From Ridgeia piscesae (taxonomy: Eukaryota; Annelida; Polychaeta; Sabellida; Siboglinidae): DNA of 64,000 bases. Within the stretch, counting starts at the first letter, position 1. Each line of letters begins with the position of its first letter. Shown in pieces: positions 1-11,878 of this stretch. The position numbers were made by a program, and so were the translations under genes. The DNA is taken from contig JAODUO010000533.1 in assembly GCA_025642075.2 (NCBI GenBank), positions 411,001 through 475,000 on the forward strand. The letters are read 5' to 3'. The notes beneath the pieces were generated by a model. It saw only the letters and a program-made list of their open reading frames with translations. It had not been told where the DNA came from and did no database searches.

Positions 1-1100
1 ATTTCACTCCTGTGCGTTCCGCGGGTGGCGCTACTCGCCGGAGACCAGCCAGCTCGATTTTCTTGGCGCAGTGAGACGCGGTGGCAGCACTTTGTCGCCT
101 CTTTCTGGGGATATACCACCAAATGGATTCCTGCGCCATTAATCCTGATAGTAATCCTGCTTAAAAGAACTGCATTGCGCACTTTTTGTAAAATTTTGGA
201 AGCACTGTATGTAGGACTGGTTAAATGGAAATGATATTTCTGCGTAGCTTGATATCACGTCTGCAAAATTATGATATGTGTCAGACAGTGAAAAGGTGCG
301 TATGCATACAGGTGTTATTTGGCCTAAACCTTGTCAACATTAGCAATCGGCCGCTGATTGGAGCAAAAATGAATGGGGTCAGGTTAGAGACTGGATTGTA
401 GGAGAAAGAGATATCATTTTCACGAATTTTATACAAGACATGTGTCGAAGGAGACTAATTGTTTTTTTTAGTCCACCGAGCTGATTTTAGAGGAAATTGG
501 CGCATGAAGTAATACTTATTAAGATGCATGCCAATTCATGCGAATTCAACCAATACACGGACTGCATAAAGCAGTACATAACAAAGAAGACGCACTTGGC
601 AAGTGACACCCGCATGAGAAATGCTGTCGTCAGAGCGGTAAAGACTGAAAACTACCAAGTAGACGGTGAGTAAACAAAACACTGTGTATTGCAGTTTATT
701 ATGGCCACACCTCGAAAAACCATGAGTGACAAACTGATCTGTCAAGTAAAATGTCACATCGTGAATTTATTACACGTATGCTGCAAAAAATTGCCCTGTG
801 ATCAAACATTTAAATTACTGTCATTCATCTAAACAAAAGTCACGATGTGCACTCATTTTCAGGCGTATACATTAGTTTTCACATTAGACTTGGTAGATGG
901 CGTGAGTTCAGTGGGGACAGACCTAACTAAAGTAAAATTACGTTACAATTAATATAATATATACAGTTGCTTAGCCTTAGGGTTTATGTACTGATATGTG
1001 GTTGTAACAATTACTGCTGCGCTTGAAATTTTATTTTTTACCAGACATGATGTTTAATGTACTTAAAGTACATTATCATTTTTTTTAAACAACATAGTTT
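1..1100. other. AT-rich sequence, no gene seen
   Basis: No open frame longer than about 73 codons with protein-like composition, no splice-flanked exon and no recognisable repeat end was found here. The first 200 bases are richer in CpG than what follows. They could be the edge of a transcribed unit lying outside the window, but no splice signal supports that. Confidence 0.4.
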
Positions 1101-1103
1101 TCA

Positions 1104-1640
<537 letters not shown>

Positions 1641-2357
1641 TATTGTAATGTTCGTCCCATATATTGTTCTGTTTATGTTATTAATATTGTATGTTATCTG
1701 CCTTCATTTCTATATGTTATTGTAAAGAGCAAAAATAAATTAGATTTGTGTTAGACTGTCTTCTTTTTCCTTGCAGTTTAGTGTTGAGCAATTCCAACAT
1801 GGCGTTACATGTGACTTTTTGAGTCTTTCAACACTTCTTATATATAAAAAATCTATTAATGATCAATCTGAAACATTTAAGGCACATAGTGACTTGGGGT
1901 TACAGTGTGGCACTTTTAAATGTAACAATTATGCTACATCTGAAAACTATGCTGCCTGATTGTAATATTCATTTGACAAAACAAACACCCACACAGGCAT
2001 TTAGAGGTTGGTAAGGGGTCAACAGGTGCCTGGGGTGGGGGGTCCTTGCCCCCACATTTACTGTCAGGTCCCTGACATGTCCAACTCATTGGGTCTGATC
2101 AAACATATTGGACTATAAACAATTGTACACATTAAAGAACTGTAACATTTATAAATAATGGCCTGACAACTTCTATCCCAGAGGCCAAGGCAAAGAAACT
2201 GTCGTTATTATGTATCAGTAAATTACACTGGACGCTGTGGGTGCAGTCGATTGCTGCCCTTTGTCAGCGTTAACATTGACTGACAATTTTATATATTTAA
2301 GCCTTCCATCCAACTATGTTCTAAGCGCCACGACTGTCCACGTTCACACAAATCTAA
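1641..2357. other. Intergenic or intronic AT-rich stretch
   Basis: No supported gene. If the integrase-like exons at 2364-3421 belong to a larger spliced gene, part of this stretch would be its upstream intron. I could not find the integrase catalytic core here. Confidence 0.35.
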
Positions 2358-2363
2358 TCTAAG

Positions 2364-3421
2364 CAGTACGTGAACAGACAGACAAACGGAGTGACATCAT
2401 TTCACTTTAAGATTGGGGACATCGTCCTGAAACGAAACATGAGGAACATCGGGTGGAAAGGTGGCAAACTGGAGCCAAAATGGAATGGCCCATTCAGGTA
2501 ACAATTTTAATTATTTGCCTCAATTTAAACTTCACGTGTCTTACTTACTTTTTAAAATAAGAACTGAACTAGATGTGTGAACATTATAGATTGGGACAAG
2601 ACAGCACTAATTAGAAACAAGATGCATGAGACAACATTGCTGCTTAATCCTAAATTGGCTACCTAACAACATACTTATTCAGATTTTAATTGGATTTCTT
2701 CAAGCATCACTTACTTGGAGTTTCCTGATAAATGCAATGACAAACATTGATCATTGGAGGTAAACTTAGTCATCGCAAGAATGTGATGATATTGGGGATT
2801 GGATTACTGTGAGATAATAATAATATTCCTGATAATATGTTCCTTATCATCAGGATCAGAAATATCGGGCCAAACTACCAGGTGACACGGGCAAAAACAG
2901 CTGGCGTGATCTTAATGACAAAGGTGGCCTATGACCAGCTGAAACCCTACCACACAACTCACCTTCCTACCCCACTGTCTTCTCCTACCCCACTGTCTTC
3001 TCCTATCCCACTGTCATCTCCTATCCCACTGTCCTCTCCTACCCCACTGTCTTCTCCTACCCCACTGTTCTCTCCTACCCCACTGTCCTCTCCTACCCTA
3101 CTGTCTTCTCATACCCCACTGTCTTCTCATACCCCACTGTCCTCTCCTACCCCAGTGTCCTCTCCTACCCCACTGTCCTCTCCTACCCTACTGCCTTCTC
3201 CTACCCCACTATCTTCTCCTACTCCACTGTCCTATCCTACCCCACTGTCTTCTCATACCCCACTGTCCTCTCCTACCCTACTGTGTTCTCATACCCCACT
3301 GTCTTCTCATACCCCACTGTCTTCTCATACCCCACTGTCTCTTCCGTCTAAGGTGACAGCTGGTGGAATCACCATGACGCAGAAATATTTGCGCACACTT
3401 GCTATGGGAATGGCTGAATGA
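2364..3421 (+). pseudogene. Spliced Ty3/gypsy-type integrase C-terminal domain with Pro/Ser repeat tail
   Basis: An open block at 2364-2498 reads FKIGDIVLKRNMRN...GGKLEPKWNGPF, the chromodomain-proximal C-terminal domain of Ty3/gypsy-class integrases, in which GD-VL, GGKL-P-W and GP are conserved. It stops at a good donor (CAG/gtaaca, 2499). A second block begins after an acceptor (atcatcag, ending 2853). Joining them in phase restores GPFR-IRNIGPNYQV...TKVAYDQLKPY, the usual end of this domain. The frame then continues into about 20 TPLSSP-type hexapeptides and ends at 3421. The catalytic core (D,D-35-E) was not found upstream within the window. The intron argues against a recent retrotransposon insertion. 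It fits either a domesticated integrase gene, of which only the last exons lie here, or an old remnant. An upstream acceptor at about 2361-2366 is plausible. Confidence 0.6.
2965..3346 (+). repeat. 18-bp coding minisatellite (TPLSSP repeat), about 21 copies
   Basis: Tandem units of the type CCCACTGTCTTCTCCTAC vary at a few positions (TCC/TCT, CCT/CAT, CTG/CTA). The period is 18 bp, a multiple of three. Almost all substitutions keep the frame open and mostly give T-P-L-S-S-P or T-P-L-S-S-H, so expansion has not broken the frame of the integrase-like exon. Confidence 0.93.
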
Positions 3422-3489
3422 CAACGTATGTTATCTTAAAAAAACAGTTTGTGCATGCATGTTCCCCATACTTTCTGAAGTTATATATT

Positions 3490-3587
3490 CACGCACAGAC
3501 ACACAAAGACACACAAAGACACACAAAGACACACAAAGACACACAAAGACACACAAAGACACACAAAGACACACAAAGACACACAAA

Positions 3588-3632
<45 letters not shown>

Positions 3633-3668
3633 TATAACTGCAAGAGTTGAACAATCACATGGTGTACT

Positions 3669-3711
<43 letters not shown>
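3490..3711. repeat. 10-bp repeat ACACAAAGAC followed by two (AC)n tracts
   Basis: About ten copies of ACACAAAGAC at 3496-3590 pass into (AC)n. A 40-bp spacer (3631-3670) matches the microsatellite-flank unit described at 1104 and 3999. A second (AC)n runs to 3711. Confidence 0.95.
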
Positions 3712-4072
<361 letters not shown>

Positions 4073-5240
4073 AACTATTAAATAGAATCAATGCATGTGC
4101 ACACAACATGTAGTGTTTGCTTAAGGAACACCAGCAGGGTGTGAATCTGCCACACACAACACTGAATCGATATTACCCTAAACTATCCAAGTGAACAAAA
4201 TGGACAAACAACTGGCAATGCATTTGCATTACAACACAGTATTCTAAATGCAATCAGTCACAATTGTATTTTATATTATTAGAACATTTTAATTTATAGC
4301 ATCTGACAGGAACACATAATTATTAAAAATATAAACACAAATTCACTTTTCTGGATAACACTGCTAACTTTGTTTTGAATTCTTCTTTTGTGGAAACACA
4401 TCATCCGTCACCATGACTGTCAGACACCCTATTTGAACGATTGCTTCTACCTGAACAAGTGACAAATTACAAAACCAGTACAGTTGTTTCCCACAAGCAT
4501 GAGTTCTTAATGGTGGTTATTACAACAGGACATTTTGCATTGCCTAACAATATCCAGCATTTTCTCTAGTTGATTATCCTCTGTATGTCTAATGACATCC
4601 CAAATATGAATAGGGTATGTGTCATTTAATACATATTAGGTTTTATGTGTATGTGTGTGTGTAAAATAGTTATGACATTGCTTTATTGACTAATACAATG
4701 TAACTTTATAATAAGACTGACGTAGACTTGTTCAAATTAGTGTCTTCGCAAGAGTGCCACTGTTGGTGGCACTGCAGTCAAGTAACAATTCATATTTACT
4801 CTGCTCATTTCTCCTGTTCAAGGTTTCTGTTTGTGGCCATATTCTCCTGGTCTATCCCATATCCTTTTTCTTGTTCAGTCTCTAATCGTTATTAAAATAT
4901 AATGAACAAACGCAAAATAATAAAAATCCATCAATACATAGATGTATTTTAAAGACTACGTGAAAGTCCTCCAAGATATAGTTAAGCAGTAACTACTATT
5001 TATTACAGGTTCAAGCATTTTTATATCTTTCAATAATATATTTTTCCACAAACAAAACGTAGAACGAATTAATTAAAGTTTATCGTGAAAAAACAGAAAT
5101 GTTTAAAGATAAAATCCATGAAATTATGTAATTTATAATTTTAAAAATTTAAAAAAAGGGGGTATGGAAGGGGAGCACTGGGAACATTCTGCCAAAGTAC
5201 ATAGTACATAGTACAGTATCTAATGTATCTACTTGGGCTG
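4073..5240. other. AT-rich stretch, no gene supported
   Basis: A weak minus-strand exon-like piece with a good acceptor ends in a stop near 4384-4470 (28 codons). A 40-codon minus frame lies at about 4511-4635. Neither has a partner exon or a recognisable family, so neither is annotated as a gene. Confidence 0.4.
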
Positions 5241-5264
5241 GGGACTCCGCTTTGGTTGCTCCTT

Positions 5265-5335
5265 ACAACTTCCCCTGGCGAGAAATTCACGACCTTCAAA
5301 CCCCCAAACTGACCACTGTGCTACGAGAAAGGGAG
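5265..5335 (-). repeat. Degenerate tRNA-like SINE head
   Basis: Read on the minus strand, AGCACAGTGGTCAGTTTGG resembles a Pol III A box. GGTCGTGAATTTCTCGCCAG about 30 bases later resembles a B box and T-arm. The order and spacing fit a tRNA-derived SINE promoter. I see no tRNA cloverleaf that would suggest a working tRNA, and the SINE body was not delimited. Confidence 0.4.
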
Positions 5336-5589
5336 GGAGTATCTGCCCCTAAGCCCGGCGTTCCATTGCCGGATGTGACCCTCCATATTGCGAGCACCCG
5401 TGATACACCCTTTGCCACGGGCATCGAATACACATCAGTTACAATTATAGTAGCAATTTCCTTTCTTTATATACCATATAGTGTTTGACTGGCGAGATTG
5501 TGGTGTCAACTTTTTTAAACTTAAACTGATATAACTATTTCCAGTGAAGTTATTTGTATTGTAGAATGGCGTTAAAACACGTTCATATG

Positions 5590-6308
5590 TTATATTATAT
5601 CATATGATACATTAAACATGTTAACATGTGAAACTATAATTATTCATACATGCACAGTTATGGATAGGTATGTTTTACACAAGGCGACGTGAAACCAAGA
5701 TGGCGCACACATGGTCGCCATTTTGTCCTTCATAAAATGTAACAAGGAATTACTTTAAAATGTTCATACATAATTCGTATAATTCCATATAACTCAAATA
5801 TGTAAACAAGAATACATAACATAAAATAATAAACATTATTAACAGATGTAGACTAAGACAACTTTAGTTATTTTATTAAAGATATTATCGACACCAATCA
5901 GCATAGTGATCGTCATTTTGTTTTCCACATTCGTGTTGGCTTAAACAGGCAAACACATCGTTTATATGATATATTATATGATACATTAAACATGTTAACA
6001 TGTGAACCTATAATTATTCATCCATGCAGATTTATGGATAGGAATGTTTTACAACAGGCGACGTGAAACCAAGATGGCGCATACATCGTCGCCATTTTGT
6101 CCTGTAACAAGGAATTACTTTAAATGTTGATACATAATTCGCATAATTCCATATAACATATATAATATAATTGGTAAACAAGAATGCATAACATAAAATA
6201 ATAAACATATAACAGATGTAGACTAAGCCAATTTATTGTATTTAAGACACCGATCAGCATAGTGATCATAATTTCTTTTTCCACGTACGTGTTAGCTTAA
6301 ACAGGCAA
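5590..6308. repeat. 374-bp tandem duplication, two units
   Basis: Unit 1 (about 5590-5963) and unit 2 (about 5964-6308) share ACATTAAACATGTTAACATG at 5609 and 5983, then GGCGACGTGAAACCAAGATG, GGAATTACTTTAA, AACAGATGTAGACTAAG and GTTAGCTTAAACAGGCAAA-type blocks in the same order. Divergence is about 10% with small indels. No coding potential was found. Each unit contains an inverted pair CAAGATGGCG ... CGCCATTTTG. Confidence 0.9.
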
Positions 6309-7120
6309 AAGCACTTCTCCCAACAACTTTAGGGATAAAAACTAGAAATGATCGAAGCTATGCAACCTTTCTCATCGGAGTAAACAATAAAATTCGGAGA
6401 GGAAGACAATGCAATGTGTGCCAATGACTTTAGAAGCCGCGTATAACGAATAAAACATGGAGACCTAGTCTCAATCCTTGCTAAGCAATTCTGAACACAT
6501 TGTAATTTTGTGATGCTGTTAAAGGTAAAAATATGGTAGAGGGATTACAACAGAAACATGCATTGAATCACGAATATGATTATATAACAATAATGGAACG
6601 TACGAGCATTAGTTGTCTTTCCACCACAAACCTTAAACGTTCATACCTTCGAGTAATTGCATCGTCCAATCTGTGCCCGTCCTCGTTGTGTTTCGGCATC
6701 TGTTGATATCCTAGTGTCTGCTGACATCGTAAACTGCACCTTGTGTGCAGCTTAGTTGAGACCAACTGTCACACTATATTGAGCGTCAACCGTGCATCGT
6801 CTGCTGCACTCGACCCCAATGGAACAAACCAAGAAACAGACGAAGTTGGCCTTGCACTGTTAACCGTTAACCATGCTATTGGTCGTTGCACCCTTCAGTC
6901 ATTTGTTAATAGAAATAATTGTCACGTGCAAGTCACCGATATGGTGAAGTTACAAGCCAATGCCAAGAATGTCCAACACCAATTGACGGATTGCATTGTC
7001 TGTGTTAAACTGTGACAATGTCAATGAAGCATGGCAGGTATTACGCAATTGCTTTGTATGGTATAAATTGCTTCGACGTTCGTGTAGATATGTGCAAATA
7101 ACCATGACAGAATCCATGTG
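6309..7120. other. No gene supported
   Basis: Open frames on both strands (6580-6765 minus, 6743-7015 plus) lack splice partners, family motifs or distinctive composition. I regard them as chance frames. Confidence 0.35.
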
Positions 7121-7123
7121 CGC

Positions 7124-7400
7124 CTTAATAAGAATGAGAGAATGAGTACAAAAAAACGAGTGGCGGGCGAAAACGTGGAGGAAGATGGGTGTAGACGAGC
7201 AGAGAAGAGTGGGAAAGAATAAGGAAAACGGGATAGATATAGTGTGACGCAGAGACACAGGAGGGAGGATCAGAGAAAGAGGGAGTGAGGGGGAGGAGGA
7301 AAAGGGGGGGAGGAGGAAGGGAAGGGAGGGTGAGGGGGAAAGGGGGAGGCAAGAAAAAGTAAAGAGAAAAAGCCTTGTAGGGAGAGAGGGAGGGAGTAAT
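7124..7400. repeat. Polypurine (G/A) tract
   Basis: The plus strand is almost pure purine for about 270 bp, with GGGGGAGGAGG-type runs at 7285-7350. The complementary Pro/Ser/Leu open frames are compositional artefacts. It could adopt H-DNA or G-quadruplex forms (inference). Confidence 0.85.
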
Positions 7401-7620
7401 AATTTAATGTTCAAGTTTTATTTAGTTTATATCTTAATGGATGTAGCATTATTGGAAAAGTAAACTATATTTTGTCCCGTAACATGCAGCACTGACATAA
7501 TTGTTTTGGCGTATCATGTTTATTGAAATATTACAGATATTGATAGTTGGCCGGGATTTGATCGAATCACAAATTTGGAATAACCCGAATACAACTGAGT
7601 CTTTGGGCAAAGTAAACCGG

Positions 7621-7665
7621 TAGACTTAAGTACTGCCATTACACACACACACACACACTCACACA

Positions 7666-7734
<69 letters not shown>

Positions 7735-7821
7735 CAGTCTCTCTCACACACACAGTACAGTCTCACTCACTCTCACTCACTCACTCCCTCACTCACTCAC
7801 CCCACTCACTCACTCACTCAC

Positions 7822-7858
<37 letters not shown>

Positions 7859-8398
7859 TAGACCTAAGTACTGCACACACGCACACACACATACAGTACA
7901 GTCTCTCTCACACACAGTACAGTCTCACTCACTCACTCACTCACTCACTCACTCACTCACTCACTCACCCCAACCACACACACACACAGTACAGTCTCTC
8001 TCACACACACAGTACAGTCTCACTCACCACTCACTCACTCACTCACTCACTCACTCACTCACACACACACACACACTAGACCTAAGTACTGCACACACGC
8101 ACACACGCACACACGCACACACGCACACACACATACAGTACAGTCTCTCTCACACACAGTACAGTCTCACTCACTCACTCACTCTCACTCACTCACTCAC
8201 ACACACACAGTACAGTCTCTCTCTCACACACAGTACAGTCTCACTCACTCTCACTCACTCACTCACTCACTCACTCACCACACACTAGACCTAAGTACTG
8301 CACACACAGTACAGTCTCTCTCACACACAGTACAGTCTCACTCACTCACTCACTCACTCACTCACTCACTCACTCACTCACTCACACACACACACACA
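7621..8398. repeat. Hierarchical satellite: units of about 210-237 bp made of nested simple repeats
   Basis: The landmark TAGACCTAAGTACTGCACAC occurs at about 7859, 8077 and 8286, with a diverged form at 7621. This gives periods near 237, 218 and 209 bp. Between landmarks each unit carries (CA)n, ACAGTACAGTCTCTCTCACA boxes and (CACT)n tracts. The array ends where the minus-strand LINE 3' region begins. Confidence 0.9.
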
Positions 8399-8399
8399 A

Positions 8400-10800
8400 T
8401 GATATAGGCATTATAGAAATCAGTATTGTCCTAGGGACACATCATGCCAGTGCGCATAGTGGGTCGTCTGACTTAATTGTTAAAATGTTGGATTAAATTA
8501 TTTTGAAATGAGTTTAGTGATTTACTTGAGACAGTGTTTGGGGGAAGAAAATTCCATTCTTTAATTGTTGTTGGGAAGAAGCTGTTTCCAAATATGTTTG
8601 CAGAGTATCTAATTTGCAAGAACTGACTGTCATGTTTACGTGAAGATCTAGTGTTGTGTTGGATATAGTGATCTAGCGGGATATCTATAAGGTTATATTC
8701 CATTTTGTATATTATGCTAAGTCTGTTAATTTGTCTTCTTGTTTCGAGGGTGTCCCACTGGAGGTTTTTAAGAAGTTGGGTTACTGTTCCTGGTTCTCTA
8801 GAATAGTTTTGTGTACAAAATCTGGCAGCTTGTCTTTGGATTCTTTCTAAGGTTTTAATATGTTTTAGGCAGTGGGGATCCCATGATGCTGACGCATATT
8901 CAAGTATTGGTCGGACAAGGGTTGTGTAGGCTATAGACTTAATGTGGGTTGGGCATTTATTTAGATTTCTCCTAATGACTCCTAGAGTCTGTTGTGTTTT
9001 CCTAGTGACTGAGTTGCATTGTGCTGGTCAATTTAATGTATTTGATATTTGTACACCAAGATAACAATGTGATTGAACAGATTTAAGTCGTTGGCCACAG
9101 AAGGTGTAAATATTTGGTGTCGGTTTTCTTTAGGCTAATGTCATTGTGAAGCATTTGGTGGGATTGAATTTCATAAGCCAGGTGTTTTGCCATTCCTCAA
9201 GTTTGATTAGATCATTTTGGAGGAGAGAAATGTCATTGTCTGATTTAACTGGTTGATATAGTAGGCAGTCATCTGCAAAAAGGCGAACGTTTGAAGTGAG
9301 ATTGTTGGGTAGGTCATTTATGTAAAGTAAGAAAAGTAGGGGCCCCAGTACGGTTCCCTGTGGTACCTGGTGACTTGAATTGGTTTGGATGCTGATCCAT
9401 TTATTACAACCTGTTGAGTTCTTTCTGCAAGGAAGCTTTCTATCCATGATGATATTGGGCCTGTGATGCCATAGTATTTTAGTTTGTGGATTAGTCTTTT
9501 ATGTGGAACTTTGTTGAATGCTTTAGTGAAGTCTAGAATGGCCATGTCTACAGATTTCTTTTCATCTAGATATTTGTTTATGTCATGAACAGTTTGAATT
9601 AATTGAGTTTCTGTTGATCTTTTTGCACAAAAACCATGTTGGTGGTCAGTTAGGATGTGATGTTGTTCAAGGTGTTTCATGATGTGGCTATGAATTATGT
9701 GTTCAAGAAGTTTAGAAATCACAGGTGTTAAGGATATTGGTCTGTAGTTTGAAGTTTCTGCCGTTTCCTTTCTTGAAAATTGTTCCATTTATCATTGACT
9801 GTCATGTTTTGGTTTAGAGAGAAGTATTCATGTGTGAAGTCATCGAGAGATTTCTGGATGTTAAGGTGGTCAGCTTTATTTCTGATGATTTTTTCCCGTT
9901 TAGGGCGATGTTTGCGCTTGGGCGAGATATTTACATAAATGATAACTGTGTTGTGGTCTGCTATGCCGTCTACTACATTTAGTTTCTTTATTAACCCAGG
10001 TCTATTTGCGAAGACAAGATCTAGGATATTGTTGGCATTTCCTTATTTACGTGTGGGTTCATTGACATGTTGGATTAGTCCATGTTCCTCTACGAGAGAG
10101 AGTAGTTTGTTGGCAGCAACTGTACTATATCCACTGTTAGGTGTGACATGGTGATTTTCCCAGTTTATGTTAGGAAGGTTGAAATGGCCAGTAATTATGA
10201 CATTATGTGTTTATCTTGTTTCCTAATTTAGACAGAGACAGATCTAGTTCAATTTGAGTTCCTCGAGAGTCATGTGGGGCACGATAGAAGCATGACTATG
10301 GGTTTAATTCCTTTTATTTCAGTTTCTGTCCAAATGCTCTCACTGTTAGTGTTTTAGACGAGTTGTGATGAGATCAGCTTTGGATATTTGGAATACCCCG
10401 CTCCAGTAGTTTCCCTGTCTTTTCTAAAAACATTAGTGTTCTGGGAAAATTTCTCCGTTTTTAACTGAGGGTTCTAACCATGACTCTGTTGCACTGATTA
10501 TGTCTGGGTTATGTAGGTTGTTTAGTACTTCAATGTATGCTGCTTTATTCTTAATGCTTTGGCAGTTTATGAGGATGCACTGGAAGTTTGGTCTCTTCTT
10601 CTGTTTATAGGTTTTCGTGTTATTGGTTGTGTTGTTACTACTTGTAGTTGTTTCGTTTGAGTTATGACTGTTGCCTTGGAGGGGTCAAAAGGGTTATCCG
10701 TCTGGATTTCCCTATCTTCAAGGAAGGAATTTGTGAAGTTGAAGTTATTGCAGTCAGGGCATGCTGTTTTAAGTAACTCAGTGTGAGCCATGTTTCTATT
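8400..10800 (-). mobile_element. CR1/L2-like non-LTR retrotransposon, degenerate
   Basis: On the minus strand, in order: a short N-terminal piece (10791-10567, MAHTELLKTACPDC...); an endonuclease domain (about 10625-9820) with ILINCQSIKNKAAYIE, DIISATESWL, IITGHFNLPNINW and DGIADHNTVII; a reverse transcriptase (9788-9130) with NYRPISLTPVISKLLEH, GFCAKRSTETQLI, DMAILDFTKAFNKVPH, VPQGTVLGPLLFLLYINDLP and the catalytic FADD; and a C-terminal region (9060-8473) with SYLGV, LVRPILEYASASWDPH and ERIQRQAARF. The copy is dead. It has stops in the endonuclease, a frameshift before VPQGT near 9365, another near 9128, and the linker between endonuclease and RT is largely deleted near 9790. Its 3' end runs into the simple-repeat array at 8398. 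The clade (CR1/L2 group) is judged from motif style only. Confidence 0.92.
9130..9788 (-). pseudogene. Reverse transcriptase domain of the LINE, frameshifted
   Basis: Two overlapping minus-strand frames together cover RT blocks 1 to 5. The upstream frame (9788-9318) has the block 1-3 motifs and the LDFTKAFNKVPH aspartate block. The downstream frame (9447-9130) has VPQGTVLGPL and RLFADDCLLY, where FADD is the catalytic pair. A one-base change near 9365 shifts the frame between them. Transposon-derived, not a host gene. Confidence 0.9.
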
Positions 10801-11224
10801 TTGATGATCATCTTTATAACAAATGAGAAAAACGACACAACGTACCTAAATGCTATGCACTTGGCGTTTATTCCTCAACAACCAAATAAAACATGACCAC
10901 TTCTGAAAAATCTCAAAACGCATGAAACTGCACATGACAACAATTCTATAATTTTGCGGCAACAGAACTTAGCCAGTGTGTTTACAAGGAATTTGTTCAG
11001 GAACAGTAAATGGGTGTAGATAATTGATGACAAATATATTTGCAATAATTATTTCCATCTTCATTTTATTAGATACAAAGGTATCTGTGTGAGAATTTCT
11101 TTTTGGAATAACAATACTTAAGTTTCGTGATATAACGGTATTATTAATGACACATTAAAATCAAGATAAACATGTTTAAATAAAAGCCACTCATATGAAG
11201 TGGGTTACGTACGAGAATCGTTAA
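10801..11224. other. Spacer between LINE and RPAIN 3' end
   Basis: AT-rich. No coding or repeat signature seen. It may include the 5' untranslated part of the LINE and the region downstream of RPAIN cleavage. Confidence 0.4.
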
Positions 11225-11230
11225 TTTATT
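11225..11230 (-). terminator. Likely polyadenylation signal of RPAIN
   Basis: AATAAA on the minus strand. It is the first such hexamer downstream of the RPAIN stop at 11849, implying a 3' UTR of about 0.6 kb. Confidence 0.5.
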
Positions 11231-11848
11231 CAAACAAATGCAAATGGAATATGTATGTATGTATGTCTGTGAGAACTATGACCCTGATTGTGTATAATTT
11301 GCTGGTAGCTAAGCTATCACAAATCAACACAATTATTCTACATTCATTGTAATACTGCAGGCTAGAAAAATCTACACGTTGGCACACTTCATACTCAAAT
11401 ACAGCCATGAAAACAAGATCATTTACATTCTATAGCCAAACAGGTACATTAAATCATTACCGATGTAGAACCTATAACTTTAAATGCTAACAGTGATATG
11501 CAATTCTGGAAAGCTTTCCTGGTGACGACAACCCTCCATTCCAGACTTGATAGAACCCACAAAACGACCCTGAAACACTACTGGGTTCTCTTTATAGTTC
11601 CATTTGTGCACTATAATTCTGACGACATCCACAATACTGATGCAAATCAGCTGTTGTAACTACGCCCAAAGTGGTCCCGTGATCCCACAGAGGCGACACA
11701 AGAACATAAGGTAATTGTACTGGCAATGCGTGTCATTAAAGATGTCACAAAACACGGCACATCTCACACTGTGACTACACTGGCTTGCTGAGTCCAGCAG
11801 TCGAATGAATGCGTCTCCAGTCTAAGATGTAGCAAGCAGCGATGTCTT

Positions 11849-11878
11849 TCACACAACAATGTACATGAAGTCGCAGGC
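11849..11878 (-). CDS. RPAIN: RPAIN exon 7 (nine codons and stop)
   Basis: Acceptor ctttgttgcag, then ACDFMYIVV and TGA. It provides the last zinc-finger cysteine and the family's short hydrophobic C-terminus (human ACDTWAVIL). Too short for ORF callers, but the family tail makes it convincing. Confidence 0.92.
   Translation of the reverse strand, partial: ACDFMYIVV

Noticed and set aside
4384..4635. Minus-strand exon-like pieces (VEAIVQIGCLTVMVTDDV and a 40-codon frame)
   Set aside because: The acceptor is good, but the pieces are short, do not join each other in phase and have no recognised relatives.
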